A stretch of 14,556 nucleotides of DNA, taken from an uncultured Oscillospiraceae bacterium. Its GTDB lineage: Bacteria > Bacillota > Clostridia > Oscillospirales > Acutalibacteraceae. How positions within the stretch are numbered: position 1 is the stretch's first letter; each line of letters begins with the position of its first letter. Below the pieces are notes generated by a model. That model was not told the DNA's origin. It made no database searches and saw only the letters and a list, made by a program, of their open reading frames with translations. Shown here in pieces: positions 6,906-12,463 of the stretch. The position numbers and the translations under genes are program-made. The stretch is taken from NCBI GenBank assembly GCA_900549945.1, contig URQJ01000029.1:1-14556 (forward strand). Reading direction: 5' to 3'.

Positions 6906-7115
6906 ATGAACAACGGTACAGTAAAATGGTTTAACGCAGAAAAAGGCTACGGCTTCATCTCCAACGATGAGGGCGGCGAGGATGTTTTCGTGCATTTCTC
7001 CGCGATTCAGGGCGACGGCTTCAAGACGCTCAACGAGGGCCAGAAGGTCACGTTTGAGACCGAGACTGACCCGAAGAACGGCAAGCTCCGTGCGGCGAAC
7101 GTCACGAAGCTCTGA
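6906..7115 (+). CDS. Cold-shock protein, CspA family
   Basis: 69 aa, one cold-shock (OB-fold) domain and nothing else, the usual length. It begins [21 protein letters not shown]1 is KGYGFI (residues 13-18) and RNP2 is VFVHF (27-31), followed by [14 protein letters not shown]. Such proteins bind single-stranded RNA and DNA, melt RNA structure and act as RNA chaperones or anti-terminators. The frame is open upstream to 6828, but the start is set by GGAGGT at 6893-6898, seven bases before ATG 6906. It has its own promoter, a long structured leader and its own terminator, so it is a single-gene unit. The exact csp letter cannot be assigned. Confidence 0.97.
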   Translation: MNNGTVKWFNAEKGYGFISNDEGGEDVFVHFSAIQGDGFKTLNEGQKVTFETETDPKNGKLRAANVTKL

Positions 7116-7131
7116 TTTTTCGAAAAACCTC

Positions 7132-7165
7132 AAAAGCACCGGCGGTTTTGCTGCCGGTGCTTTTT
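7132..7165 (+). terminator. Intrinsic terminator of csp
   Basis: AAAAGCACCGGC (7132-7143) pairs perfectly with GCCGGTGCTTTT (7153-7164) around a 9-nt loop, ending in five T (7161-7165). It begins 17 bp after the csp stop. Confidence 0.95.
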
Positions 7166-7180
7166 GCATAATCGCTTGTC

Positions 7181-7264
7181 CGCTGCGCAGTCTATTTGTA
7201 AAGGCGCAGCGCTGAAAGCACGATGCGGCGCCTGCCTTTGCGGGCGCCGCATCGCATTTTCAGC
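7181..7264 (+). other. Two consecutive strong stem-loops upstream of the 80-aa gene
   Basis: First hairpin: CGCTGCGC (7181-7188) with GCGCAGCG (7204-7211), 15-nt loop. Second: CGATGCGGCGCC (7221-7232) with GGCGCCGCATCG (7243-7254), 10-nt loop, extended beyond a 3x3 internal loop by GCTGAAA (7211-7217) with TTTCAGC (7258-7264). Neither is followed by a proper U-tract, so they are not ordinary terminators. They fill most of the gap between the csp terminator and the next gene and could be a structured leader or a small RNA; no known family was recognised. I see no clear promoter before them. Confidence 0.5.
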
Positions 7265-7299
7265 ACCGCCCAGTTCAGCAGAAAGGACAGGTCACTTTT

Positions 7300-7542
7300 A
7301 TGAAGGATATGGAAGAAAAGCGCTTTCAGTACGGCGAGCACGTCGAAATTTTCCCGAACCTTTCCGATACCGCCTCCGCCAACGAGTGCACCGGCCTGAT
7401 GCCGACGCCGCCGGTCACGCCGGACGAATACGAGTCGTATCAGGAGCTGCACAGCATGGAGGTGCCAAAAAAGCTGCCGGGCCGCCGGGAATTCCAGACC
7501 GGCATTTTTGACGACAAACCCGAGGAAATCTCCCTGCGCTGA
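7300..7542 (+). CDS. Small acidic hypothetical protein (80 aa)
   Basis: Unrecognised. 80 aa, soluble, no membrane segment, no cysteine pair: the only cysteine is in NECTGLMPTPP. The N-terminal half reads FQYGEHVEIFPNLSDTASAN and the C-terminal half is charged (VPKKLPGRREFQTGIFDDKP). The segment is rich in Pro, Glu and Asp, and looks partly disordered. Evidence that it is real: codon use matches its neighbours, a purine-rich AAAGGACAGG site (7282-7291) lies before ATG 7300, and a strong terminator follows 8 bp after the stop. An alternative ATG is at 7309. It stands alone on this strand, after the two hairpins at 7181-7264 and possibly downstream of csp read-through. Confidence 0.7.
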   Translation: MKDMEEKRFQYGEHVEIFPNLSDTASANECTGLMPTPPVTPDEYESYQELHSMEVPKKLPGRREFQTGIFDDKPEEISLR

Positions 7543-7550
7543 CAAAAAGA

Positions 7551-7604
7551 GCCGTCCTGAGCAGGGCGCTGCACTCCGCAGCGCCGCCCGGGGCGGCCTT
7601 TTTT
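7551..7604 (+). terminator. Intrinsic terminator after the 80-aa gene, probably bidirectional
   Basis: An inner perfect stem GGCGCTGC/GCAGCGCC (7565-7572/7578-7585, 5-nt loop) is stacked in an outer stem GCCGTCC/GGGCGGC (7551-7557/7591-7597), then CC and a T-run (7599-7604). The A-run at 7544-7548 gives a U-run on the minus strand, so it may also end the convergent gene whose stop is at 7623. Confidence 0.88.
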
Positions 7605-7622
7605 ATTTTACCACACCCGCAC

Positions 7623-8705
7623 TCAGATGATCTCGAGCGCGTCGCGGTCCGGCAGAACCGGGAACGGCGCCGCCGGCAGCGTCTGATACCAAAATGCGAC
7701 GGAGGCGATGTCATCCTGCAAGGGCAGATACCGCCCTCCGCTGCGCCAGCCGAGCGCCTGAATCGTCACCCTGAGGTCGCTTTCAAAGCGGACGGGGTCC
7801 ATGATATGCCAGCGGTAGAGGCCGAAGCGCTTCTGCGAACGGTAGAGCGCATCGGTACCCACAGCCTGCATGCCGGTGTACGGCGTCGTGAAGGAAACGT
7901 AGCGGTCGTGGGTTTTCGGGTCCTCGAAATTATAGGAGCCGCAGAAATAGTCCTCCGTGCCGGTACCGCAGACCGTCGGGTATGCGGCGTCGCCGTCCAA
8001 GTAGAATTTGATCTCGCCCTCACCCCACCAGCCGGCGTTGTTGACGCCCCACGCCATGTACGTGCCGACGTACTGCCCCTTGCCGCGCACGCCGTCGAGG
8101 ATCGTGTAAACGCCCTTGTACGGCAGCGGGTCCACGCGGCGGAACTGCGCGTGGAAATAGGCGCAGTCCGGCCCGACGTCGGTCAGCGTGTAGTCGATCT
8201 GGTAGTACATCGTCACCGGGTCGTCCGCGCGGTTTTCGAGCGTCATGCGGCACCGCCGGCGAAACGGCATCGTCCAGTAGCAGTTGAACGCACTGCCCGG
8301 ATTGACGCAGACCGCAAGCGAGGAGATCTGCATGTATTCCTGCCAACCGCAGCAGAAGAAATCGCCGATCGGGCACTCCACCGCGGGCGTCTCCTGTTCC
8401 TCCCAGTAGATGCGCAGGATCGTGCTGCGCCACTGACCGGTCGGCGTCAGCCAAATGTGCTGGATCGCGCCGGGGCCCTCGATGTCCGCGATCTCAAACA
8501 CCGCGCCCGGCTCGATGACGATATACGGGTTCACCTTCCAGCCCGTGCCGAGGTCGCGCGCCGCATTGCGCGCCGAACCGCTTTCGAGCGGGCACATGCC
8601 GCCCTTCCCCTTTTCCCCGGTGAAATTCTCCGGGCTGATCGAGCGGGTCTTTGCGTCCGACAGGCGCGAAAGATTGCCCATGTGCATGCCTAAACCGTTG
8701 AACAT
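7623..8705 (-). CDS. DUF2961 / glycoside hydrolase family 172-like protein
   Basis: 360 aa from ATG 8703-8705, which has GGAGG at 8713-8717; the frame is open further upstream, but that part covers the operator and promoter and is not counted. No signal peptide, so cytoplasmic. DUF2961 blocks: GPGAIQHIWLTPTGQW (about 77-92), LRIYWEEQETPAVECPIGDFF (97-117), WGEGEIKFYLDGD (227-239) and PTVCGTGTEDYFCGSYNF (243-260). Glu231 (or Glu229) and Glu251 are the likely catalytic pair by comparison with characterised GH172 fructofuranosidases/arabinofuranosidases. The family acts on furanosides such as difructose anhydrides or D-arabinofuranosides; substrate cannot be read here, and no sugar transporter adjoins it. 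Its own promoter and a palindromic operator lie upstream. Confidence 0.88.
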   Translation of the reverse strand: MFNGLGMHMGNLSRLSDAKTRSISPENFTGEKGKGGMCPLESGSARNAARDLGTGWKVNPYIVIEPGAVFEIADIEGPGAIQHIWLTPTGQWRSTILRIYWEEQETPAVECPIGDFFCCGWQEYMQISSLAVCVNPGSAFNCYWTMPFRRRCRMTLENRADDPVTMYYQIDYTLTDVGPDCAYFHAQFRRVDPLPYKGVYTILDGVRGKGQYVGTYMAWGVNNAGWWGEGEIKFYLDGDAAYPTVCGTGTEDYFCGSYNFEDPKTHDRYVSFTTPYTGMQAVGTDALYRSQKRFGLYRWHIMDPVRFESDLRVTIQALGWRSGGRYLPLQDDIASVAFWYQTLPAAPFPVLPDRDALEII

Positions 8706-8723
8706 AACAACGCCTCCAAATCC

Positions 8724-8739
8724 GGCAAATCGATTTGCC
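8724..8739. promoter_or_regulatory. Perfect 16-bp palindromic operator between promoter and GH172 gene
   Basis: GGCAAATCGATTTGCC is its own reverse complement over all 16 bases. It sits just after the predicted start point (about +6 to +21) and before the ribosome binding site, a classical repressor position. The AT-flanked central CG is reminiscent of LacI-family operators, but no LacI-type regulator is in the window. Confidence 0.7.
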
Positions 8740-8751
8740 TTTCTGAGGCCT

Positions 8752-8780
8752 ATTGTACTGCATTCGCGCGGCCCGCACAA
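8752..8780 (-). promoter_or_regulatory. Probable promoter of the GH172 gene (good -10, weak -35)
   Basis: On the minus strand TACAAT (8752-8757) is a good -10; 17 bases upstream TTGTGC (8775-8780) matches only the TTG of the -35 consensus. The predicted start is near 8745. The -35 lies in one arm of an inverted repeat (8775-8782/8811-8818), and the weak -35 may mean an activator is needed. Confidence 0.55.
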
Positions 8781-8818
8781 GCCGCATCCGCCACAAGATT
8801 CCGCACGTCCGCTTGTGC
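8775..8818. repeat. Inverted repeat GCACAAGC/GCTTGTGC plus an extra CACAAG copy
   Basis: GCACAAGC (8775-8782) and GCTTGTGC (8811-8818) are perfect 8-bp inverted repeats; CACAAG recurs at 8792-8797, 16 bp from its first occurrence. It lies between the MATE stop and the GH172 promoter and overlaps that promoter's -35. It could be a weak hairpin ending the MATE transcript (no U-tract follows) or a binding site. Confidence 0.4.
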
Positions 8819-8828
8819 TTTCTGACGG

Positions 8829-10214
8829 TCAGATCACACGGAAACGCTTCCATTTTCCGGATTTATAGCGCAGCAGCGTGAAAATCACGCGCACACCCCA
8901 GTCGCAGCACATCGCGAGCGCAACGCCGATCACGCCGAGGTTCAGCCAGATGCCGAGCACGACGGACAGGACGAGCCGGCAGGCGGCTGTGGAAAAGATC
9001 GAGACGAGCATCGCATACCGCACGTCGCCTGCGGCGCGCATGCCGTTTGGCATCACGCCCGAAAACGGGTAGAACACCGCGTTGAACACGTTGTGGATCA
9101 GGACGAGCACGACGACGAGCTGCGTGACCGCACCGTCGAGCGGATAAAGCTGCATGATCAGCGGTGTGGCCGCGAACACGAGCGCATTCCATACGACGGA
9201 GATCAAAAGCGTGATGCGCATCAGCTTCTGCATGTAGTATTCCGCCGCCTCGCCGTCGCCGGCGCCCATACACTGCCCGATGACCGTGACAAAGGCCGGG
9301 CCCATCGCCGCGCCGACCAGCGCCGCCAGCGACCAGATGCTCTGCGCGATGCCGTTCGCCGCAATCTGCACCGTGCCGAACAGCGCCGTGATGCTGCTCA
9401 GCGCGACCTTGATGAGCTGGAACAGGCCGTTTTCCACGCCGTTCGGCACCGCGACGCGCAGGATGCGCCAGAGCATGCCGCCGTCCCAGCGCAGAATATC
9501 CCGCAGCCGATACGCGACCGCCCTGTTTTTGCCGAAGCAGAATACGGTGACGGCCACGGCCGTAAAAATGCGCGACAGAAGCGTCGGGTAAGCCACGCCC
9601 GCCACGCCGGCATGCAGCACAAAGATGCCGATCGCATTGCCGGCGATGTTGATGACGTTGGAGGATGCCGAGATGTACAGCGTCACCTTGGTGCAGTTCA
9701 TGCTTCGGCAGAGCGCCGCACCGGCGTTATACACCGCGATCGCCGGGAAGGAGTACGCCGAGATGCGCAGGTAGGTGACGCACGCCTCCATGACGTCCGC
9801 CTCCACGCTGCCGAACAGAAGGCGGAGGATCTGCCGGTTCCAGATGAGCGAGACCGCCATCAGAACCGCAGACAGCAGTGTGGAAAACATCAGGAGCTGG
9901 CTGCCGGATAAATTCGCGGACGCGCGCTCCCGGCGGCCGATGTATTGGCTGACGACAACCGCGCCGCCCGATGCCAGCGCCGTAAACAGGTAGATAAAAA
10001 TTGTGTTGAACATGTTGACGAGCGAGACACCGGAAACTGCCGCATCGCCCGCATAGCTGACCATGAACGTGTCGGCGATGCCGACGAGCATCACGAGAAG
10101 CTGCTCGAAAAACAGCGGCACCACGAGCTTTTTGATGTCCGCATCAGAAAAGCGCATGCGCGCCTTCGGGAGCTGTGCTTTCGGCTCGATCAGCCGGCTG
10201 AGAACTCCACCCAT
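8829..10214 (-). CDS. MATE family multidrug/cation antiporter
   Basis: 461 aa, normal for a MATE transporter, with about 12 hydrophobic segments arranged as two related halves. The N-terminal half has the family pattern VPLFFEQLLVMLVGIADTFM (about 32-51) followed by SGVSLVNMFNTIFIYLFTALASGGAVVVSQYIGRR in pieces; the second half begins near residue 245 with RVAVPNGVENGLFQLIKVAL. It exports organic cations, drugs or metabolites using a sodium or proton gradient across the inner membrane; substrate unknown. ATG 10212-10214 has GGAGGG at 10223-10228. It lies downstream of a LysR gene on the same strand, a common exporter-regulator arrangement, but with a terminator and a promoter between them, so it probably has its own transcript. 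Confidence 0.95.
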   Translation of the reverse strand: MGGVLSRLIEPKAQLPKARMRFSDADIKKLVVPLFFEQLLVMLVGIADTFMVSYAGDAAVSGVSLVNMFNTIFIYLFTALASGGAVVVSQYIGRRERASANLSGSQLLMFSTLLSAVLMAVSLIWNRQILRLLFGSVEADVMEACVTYLRISAYSFPAIAVYNAGAALCRSMNCTKVTLYISASSNVINIAGNAIGIFVLHAGVAGVAYPTLLSRIFTAVAVTVFCFGKNRAVAYRLRDILRWDGGMLWRILRVAVPNGVENGLFQLIKVALSSITALFGTVQIAANGIAQSIWSLAALVGAAMGPAFVTVIGQCMGAGDGEAAEYYMQKLMRITLLISVVWNALVFAATPLIMQLYPLDGAVTQLVVVLVLIHNVFNAVFYPFSGVMPNGMRAAGDVRYAMLVSIFSTAACRLVLSVVLGIWLNLGVIGVALAMCCDWGVRVIFTLLRYKSGKWKRFRVI

Positions 10215-10315
10215 AATAAATTCCCTCCGTTAGTAGCTTTCATTGCCGCCGCACGGCCGGTCTTTCCTTCCGGCGCGCCGTTTCTTTACGCGCTGTGCGC
10301 AGCGCTTCGGCTGCC

Positions 10316-10346
10316 AAAAAACAAGGCGCCCGCCGCGGGACGCCTT
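10316..10346 (-). terminator. Intrinsic terminator of the lysR gene
   Basis: On the minus strand AAGGCG (10341-10346) pairs with CGCCTT (10323-10328), continued by CCCG/CGGG past a one-base bulge with a 3-nt loop, then G and six U (10316-10321). It sits 48 bp after the lysR stop and overlaps the predicted start point of the next promoter. Confidence 0.85.
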
Positions 10347-10347
10347 C

Positions 10348-10376
10348 ATTGTAATGCAAGTTCACAGCAATGTCCA
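10348..10376 (-). promoter_or_regulatory. Probable promoter of the MATE gene, overlapping the lysR terminator
   Basis: On the minus strand TGGACA (10371-10376), 17-base spacer, TACAAT (10348-10353). The start would be near 10341, inside the first arm of the lysR terminator, so MATE transcripts would lack part of that arm. The MATE leader would be about 127 nt. Confidence 0.6.
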
Positions 10377-10393
10377 ATACCTATGCTGTATAT

Positions 10394-11269
10394 TCAAAAA
10401 TGCTCAAATTGTATTTTCAAGTGCTCGATGAAACAACGCACCGCAGGCGGATAGGCCTGCAAATTCTTCCACGCCAGCACCGAGCCGATCTCCAGCGCCG
10501 GAGAAAGCGGGATAAAGCGCAGATTTTCGCCGATGTTGTCCTGATCGATCGTCAGCGCCACCCCGGCGCCCTTTTCCACCAGCGCCGCACCGTTTCGGAT
10601 GAGGTTGTACCGCACGGCGACTTCCATGCTGTCGAACAGATCGCCGAACCACCCGGCGATCTCGTCGCGCACGCCGTCCCGATTGCCGAAGAGGATCGGC
10701 ATGCCAAGCAGATCCTGCGGGTGCACGGCCTCTTTTTCGGCGAGCGGCGAATCCCTGCGCACCAACGCGCCGTAGCGCTCGCGCACCGGCATGCGGATGA
10801 ACGAAAACCGGCTGACGTCGACCGGCTCGATCAGGAAGCCGATATCCAAAAGCCCCTTTTCCATTCTGTCCTTCACATCGTCGGCGGTCGCGCTGTAAAT
10901 GTGGAAGCGCACCCGCGGGTGAACCGTGCGGAAAGCGACGATCTGCTCGGCCAGAACGGAGAAGCTGCGCGCTTCGGCGCAGCCGATCGAGACGGCGCCG
11001 GTGAGGTCGCCCTCGCTGCGGGAAAGTTCCGCCTTCGCCTTGTCCGACAGCGCGACGATCTCCTGCGCGCGCTGCTTTAAGAGCATGCCCTCCTCAGTCA
11101 GCGTCATGCGGTATTTGTTTCGGTGAAACAGCTTCACCCCAAGCTCCTCCTCAAGCTGCATGAGCTGGCGCGAAAGCGTCGGCTGTGTCACATGCAGAAG
11201 GCCGGCGGCGCGCGTGATGTTTTCCTCCCGCGCCACCATCAAAAAATACCGTAGAACGCGCAGCTCCAT
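10394..11269 (-). CDS. LysR-type transcriptional regulator
   Basis: 291 aa from ATG 11267-11269. A GTG three codons earlier (11276-11278) is also in frame, but it lies only two bases from the GGAGG core, whereas the ATG is about ten bases away and gives the usual LysR beginning MELRVLRYFL. The winged HTH occupies residues 1-60 (ENITRAAGLLHVTQPTLSRQ, then LEEELGVKLFHRNKYRMTLT), followed by the effector-binding domain (about 90-285). LysR proteins act as tetramers and respond to a small molecule. Likely target is the downstream MATE gene, by position only; the effector is unknown. It has its own consensus promoter and terminator. Confidence 0.95.
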   Translation of the reverse strand: MELRVLRYFLMVAREENITRAAGLLHVTQPTLSRQLMQLEEELGVKLFHRNKYRMTLTEEGMLLKQRAQEIVALSDKAKAELSRSEGDLTGAVSIGCAEARSFSVLAEQIVAFRTVHPRVRFHIYSATADDVKDRMEKGLLDIGFLIEPVDVSRFSFIRMPVRERYGALVRRDSPLAEKEAVHPQDLLGMPILFGNRDGVRDEIAGWFGDLFDSMEVAVRYNLIRNGAALVEKGAGVALTIDQDNIGENLRFIPLSPALEIGSVLAWKNLQAYPPAVRCFIEHLKIQFEHF

Positions 11270-11302
11270 GCTTTTCACCGCCTCCTTCCTCTCTTTACGG
11301 CT

Positions 11303-11331
11303 ATTATACCGGCTTTTTCCCCACTTTTCAA
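11303..11331 (-). promoter_or_regulatory. Consensus sigma-A promoter of the lysR gene
   Basis: On the minus strand TTGAAA (11326-11331), 17-base spacer, TATAAT (11303-11308). Predicted start near 11296, about 27 nt before the ATG. Confidence 0.85.
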
Positions 11332-11485
11332 GGCATTTTAACTAAAAACCGCCGGCACACCGAAAAAAAAGATTTCATCGCAAATTCAGCCGGATAACGC
11401 CACAAATACTATAATTTTGATCATTTTATACCGCATTCGACGCTTTATTACAACAAATTTTCTTGTCAATTCTCAGACTTTCCCC

Positions 11486-11514
11486 TTGCAATAGCCCGGC
11501 GTATATGGTAGAAT
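11486..11514 (+). promoter_or_regulatory. Probable sigma-A promoter of spo0A
   Basis: TTGCAA (11486-11491), 17-base spacer, TAGAAT (11509-11514); start near 11521, about 28 nt before the ATG. I did not find a good sigma-H site. The AT-rich stretch upstream has one near match to a 0A box (TTCGACG at 11436-11442, one mismatch to the reverse of TGTCGAA), too weak to annotate alone. Confidence 0.7.
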
Positions 11515-11548
11515 TTGTTCACAATTCAAATCACGCAGGAGGTAAGTC

Positions 11549-12310
11549 ATGGAAAAACAAATAAAGATTATTATTTGTGCGGATGACGGCGAATGGAGCC
11601 GGGAAAATACCGACGCCATTTCGGCCAAAGGCGCACAAGTTATGATCGCCGGAAGGAACGGTGCGGCTCTGCTCTCAAGGATCCGGGAGGAAAAACCGGA
11701 CGCCGTCATTATGGAGCTTTTTATGCCCGGCCTCGACGCACTGGGCGTTATGCACGCGGTCAAAAGCGAGGGGCTTTCGGAGCCCGTTTTCATTGTGACC
11801 GCTTCGTATTCCGCGCCCGCGCTCGAGCGGCAGGTCATGGAGGCCGGCGCCTCGTATTTCGCGATCCAGCCCTACAATAAGGCCGAGATGATCGACCGCA
11901 TTCTCGCGCTTACAGGGGCCTCCAGCCACGCGGCTGCGGCGGGCACAAGCCGCTCCGACCTGCGCATTCAGGTCACGGAGATTCTGCACCAGATCGGCGT
12001 TCCCGCCCACATCAAGGGTTACCACTATCTGCGGGACTCGATCATCATGGCAATCGAGGAGCCGGAAATCATCAATGCCGTCACAAAGCAGCTTTACCCG
12101 AGCGTTGCAAAGCAGTATGAGACAACGAGCTCGCGCGTCGAGCGTGCGATTCGGCACGCGATCGAGGTCGCATGGGACCGCGGCGACGTGGACGTCCTGA
12201 ATTCCTATTTCGGATATACGATACATAATACCCGTGGCAAGCCGACGAACAGCGAATTTATTGCGATGATCTCCGACAAGCTCTGCCTCCAGATGGACAA
12301 CGTCTCCTGA
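11549..12310 (+). CDS. spo0A: Spo0A, sporulation master regulator, with atypical receiver domain (Glu56 in place of phospho-acceptor Asp)
   Basis: 253 aa, normal length. Residues 1-122 are the receiver domain, a variable linker follows (123-135), and 136-250 is the Spo0A DNA-binding domain, almost canonical: IGVPAHIKGYHYLRDSI, LYPSVAKQYETTSSRVERAI, RHAIEVAWDRG, KPTNSEFIAMISDKL. The receiver keeps acidic Asp12/Asp13 and Thr84, but the phospho-acceptor position, Asp56 in Bacillus subtilis, is Glu56 (GAG, 11714-11716; context AVIMELFMPGLD), and the conserved lysine is Gln107 (AIQPY). This implies either phosphate-independent activity or another signal; the glutamate could mimic phosphorylation (inference). 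AGGAGGT at 11537-11543 sets the start. It is monocistronic, with promoter and terminator, and not adjacent to spoIVB. Confidence 0.96.
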   Translation: MEKQIKIIICADDGEWSRENTDAISAKGAQVMIAGRNGAALLSRIREEKPDAVIMELFMPGLDALGVMHAVKSEGLSEPVFIVTASYSAPALERQVMEAGASYFAIQPYNKAEMIDRILALTGASSHAAAAGTSRSDLRIQVTEILHQIGVPAHIKGYHYLRDSIIMAIEEPEIINAVTKQLYPSVAKQYETTSSRVERAIRHAIEVAWDRGDVDVLNSYFGYTIHNTRGKPTNSEFIAMISDKLCLQMDNVS

Positions 12311-12375
12311 CACCCCCTTTTTACGCTAAAACGTGAACGTATGCCACAATATAGCAGTCCTTTGATTTTCTACGG

Positions 12376-12417
12376 AAAATGCCCTGCCTCCGACCGAAGC
12401 GGAAGCAGGGCATTTTT
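12376..12417 (+). terminator. Intrinsic terminator of spo0A
   Basis: AAAATGCCCTGC (12376-12387) pairs with GCAGGGCATTTT (12405-12416), extended by TCCG/CGGA across one mismatch, with a 7-nt loop and a five-T run (12413-12417). It lies 65 bp after the stop. On the minus strand it may also help end the ABC operon finishing at 12464. Confidence 0.92.
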
Positions 12418-12463
12418 ATAACAATTTTGATTTACGGCTTCAAGCTGTTGTGGTCTCCATCCG

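Noticed and set aside
11436..11442. Possible 0A box upstream of spo0A
   Set aside because: One mismatch in a 7-base motif within an AT-rich intergenic region is expected by chance; not enough for annotation.
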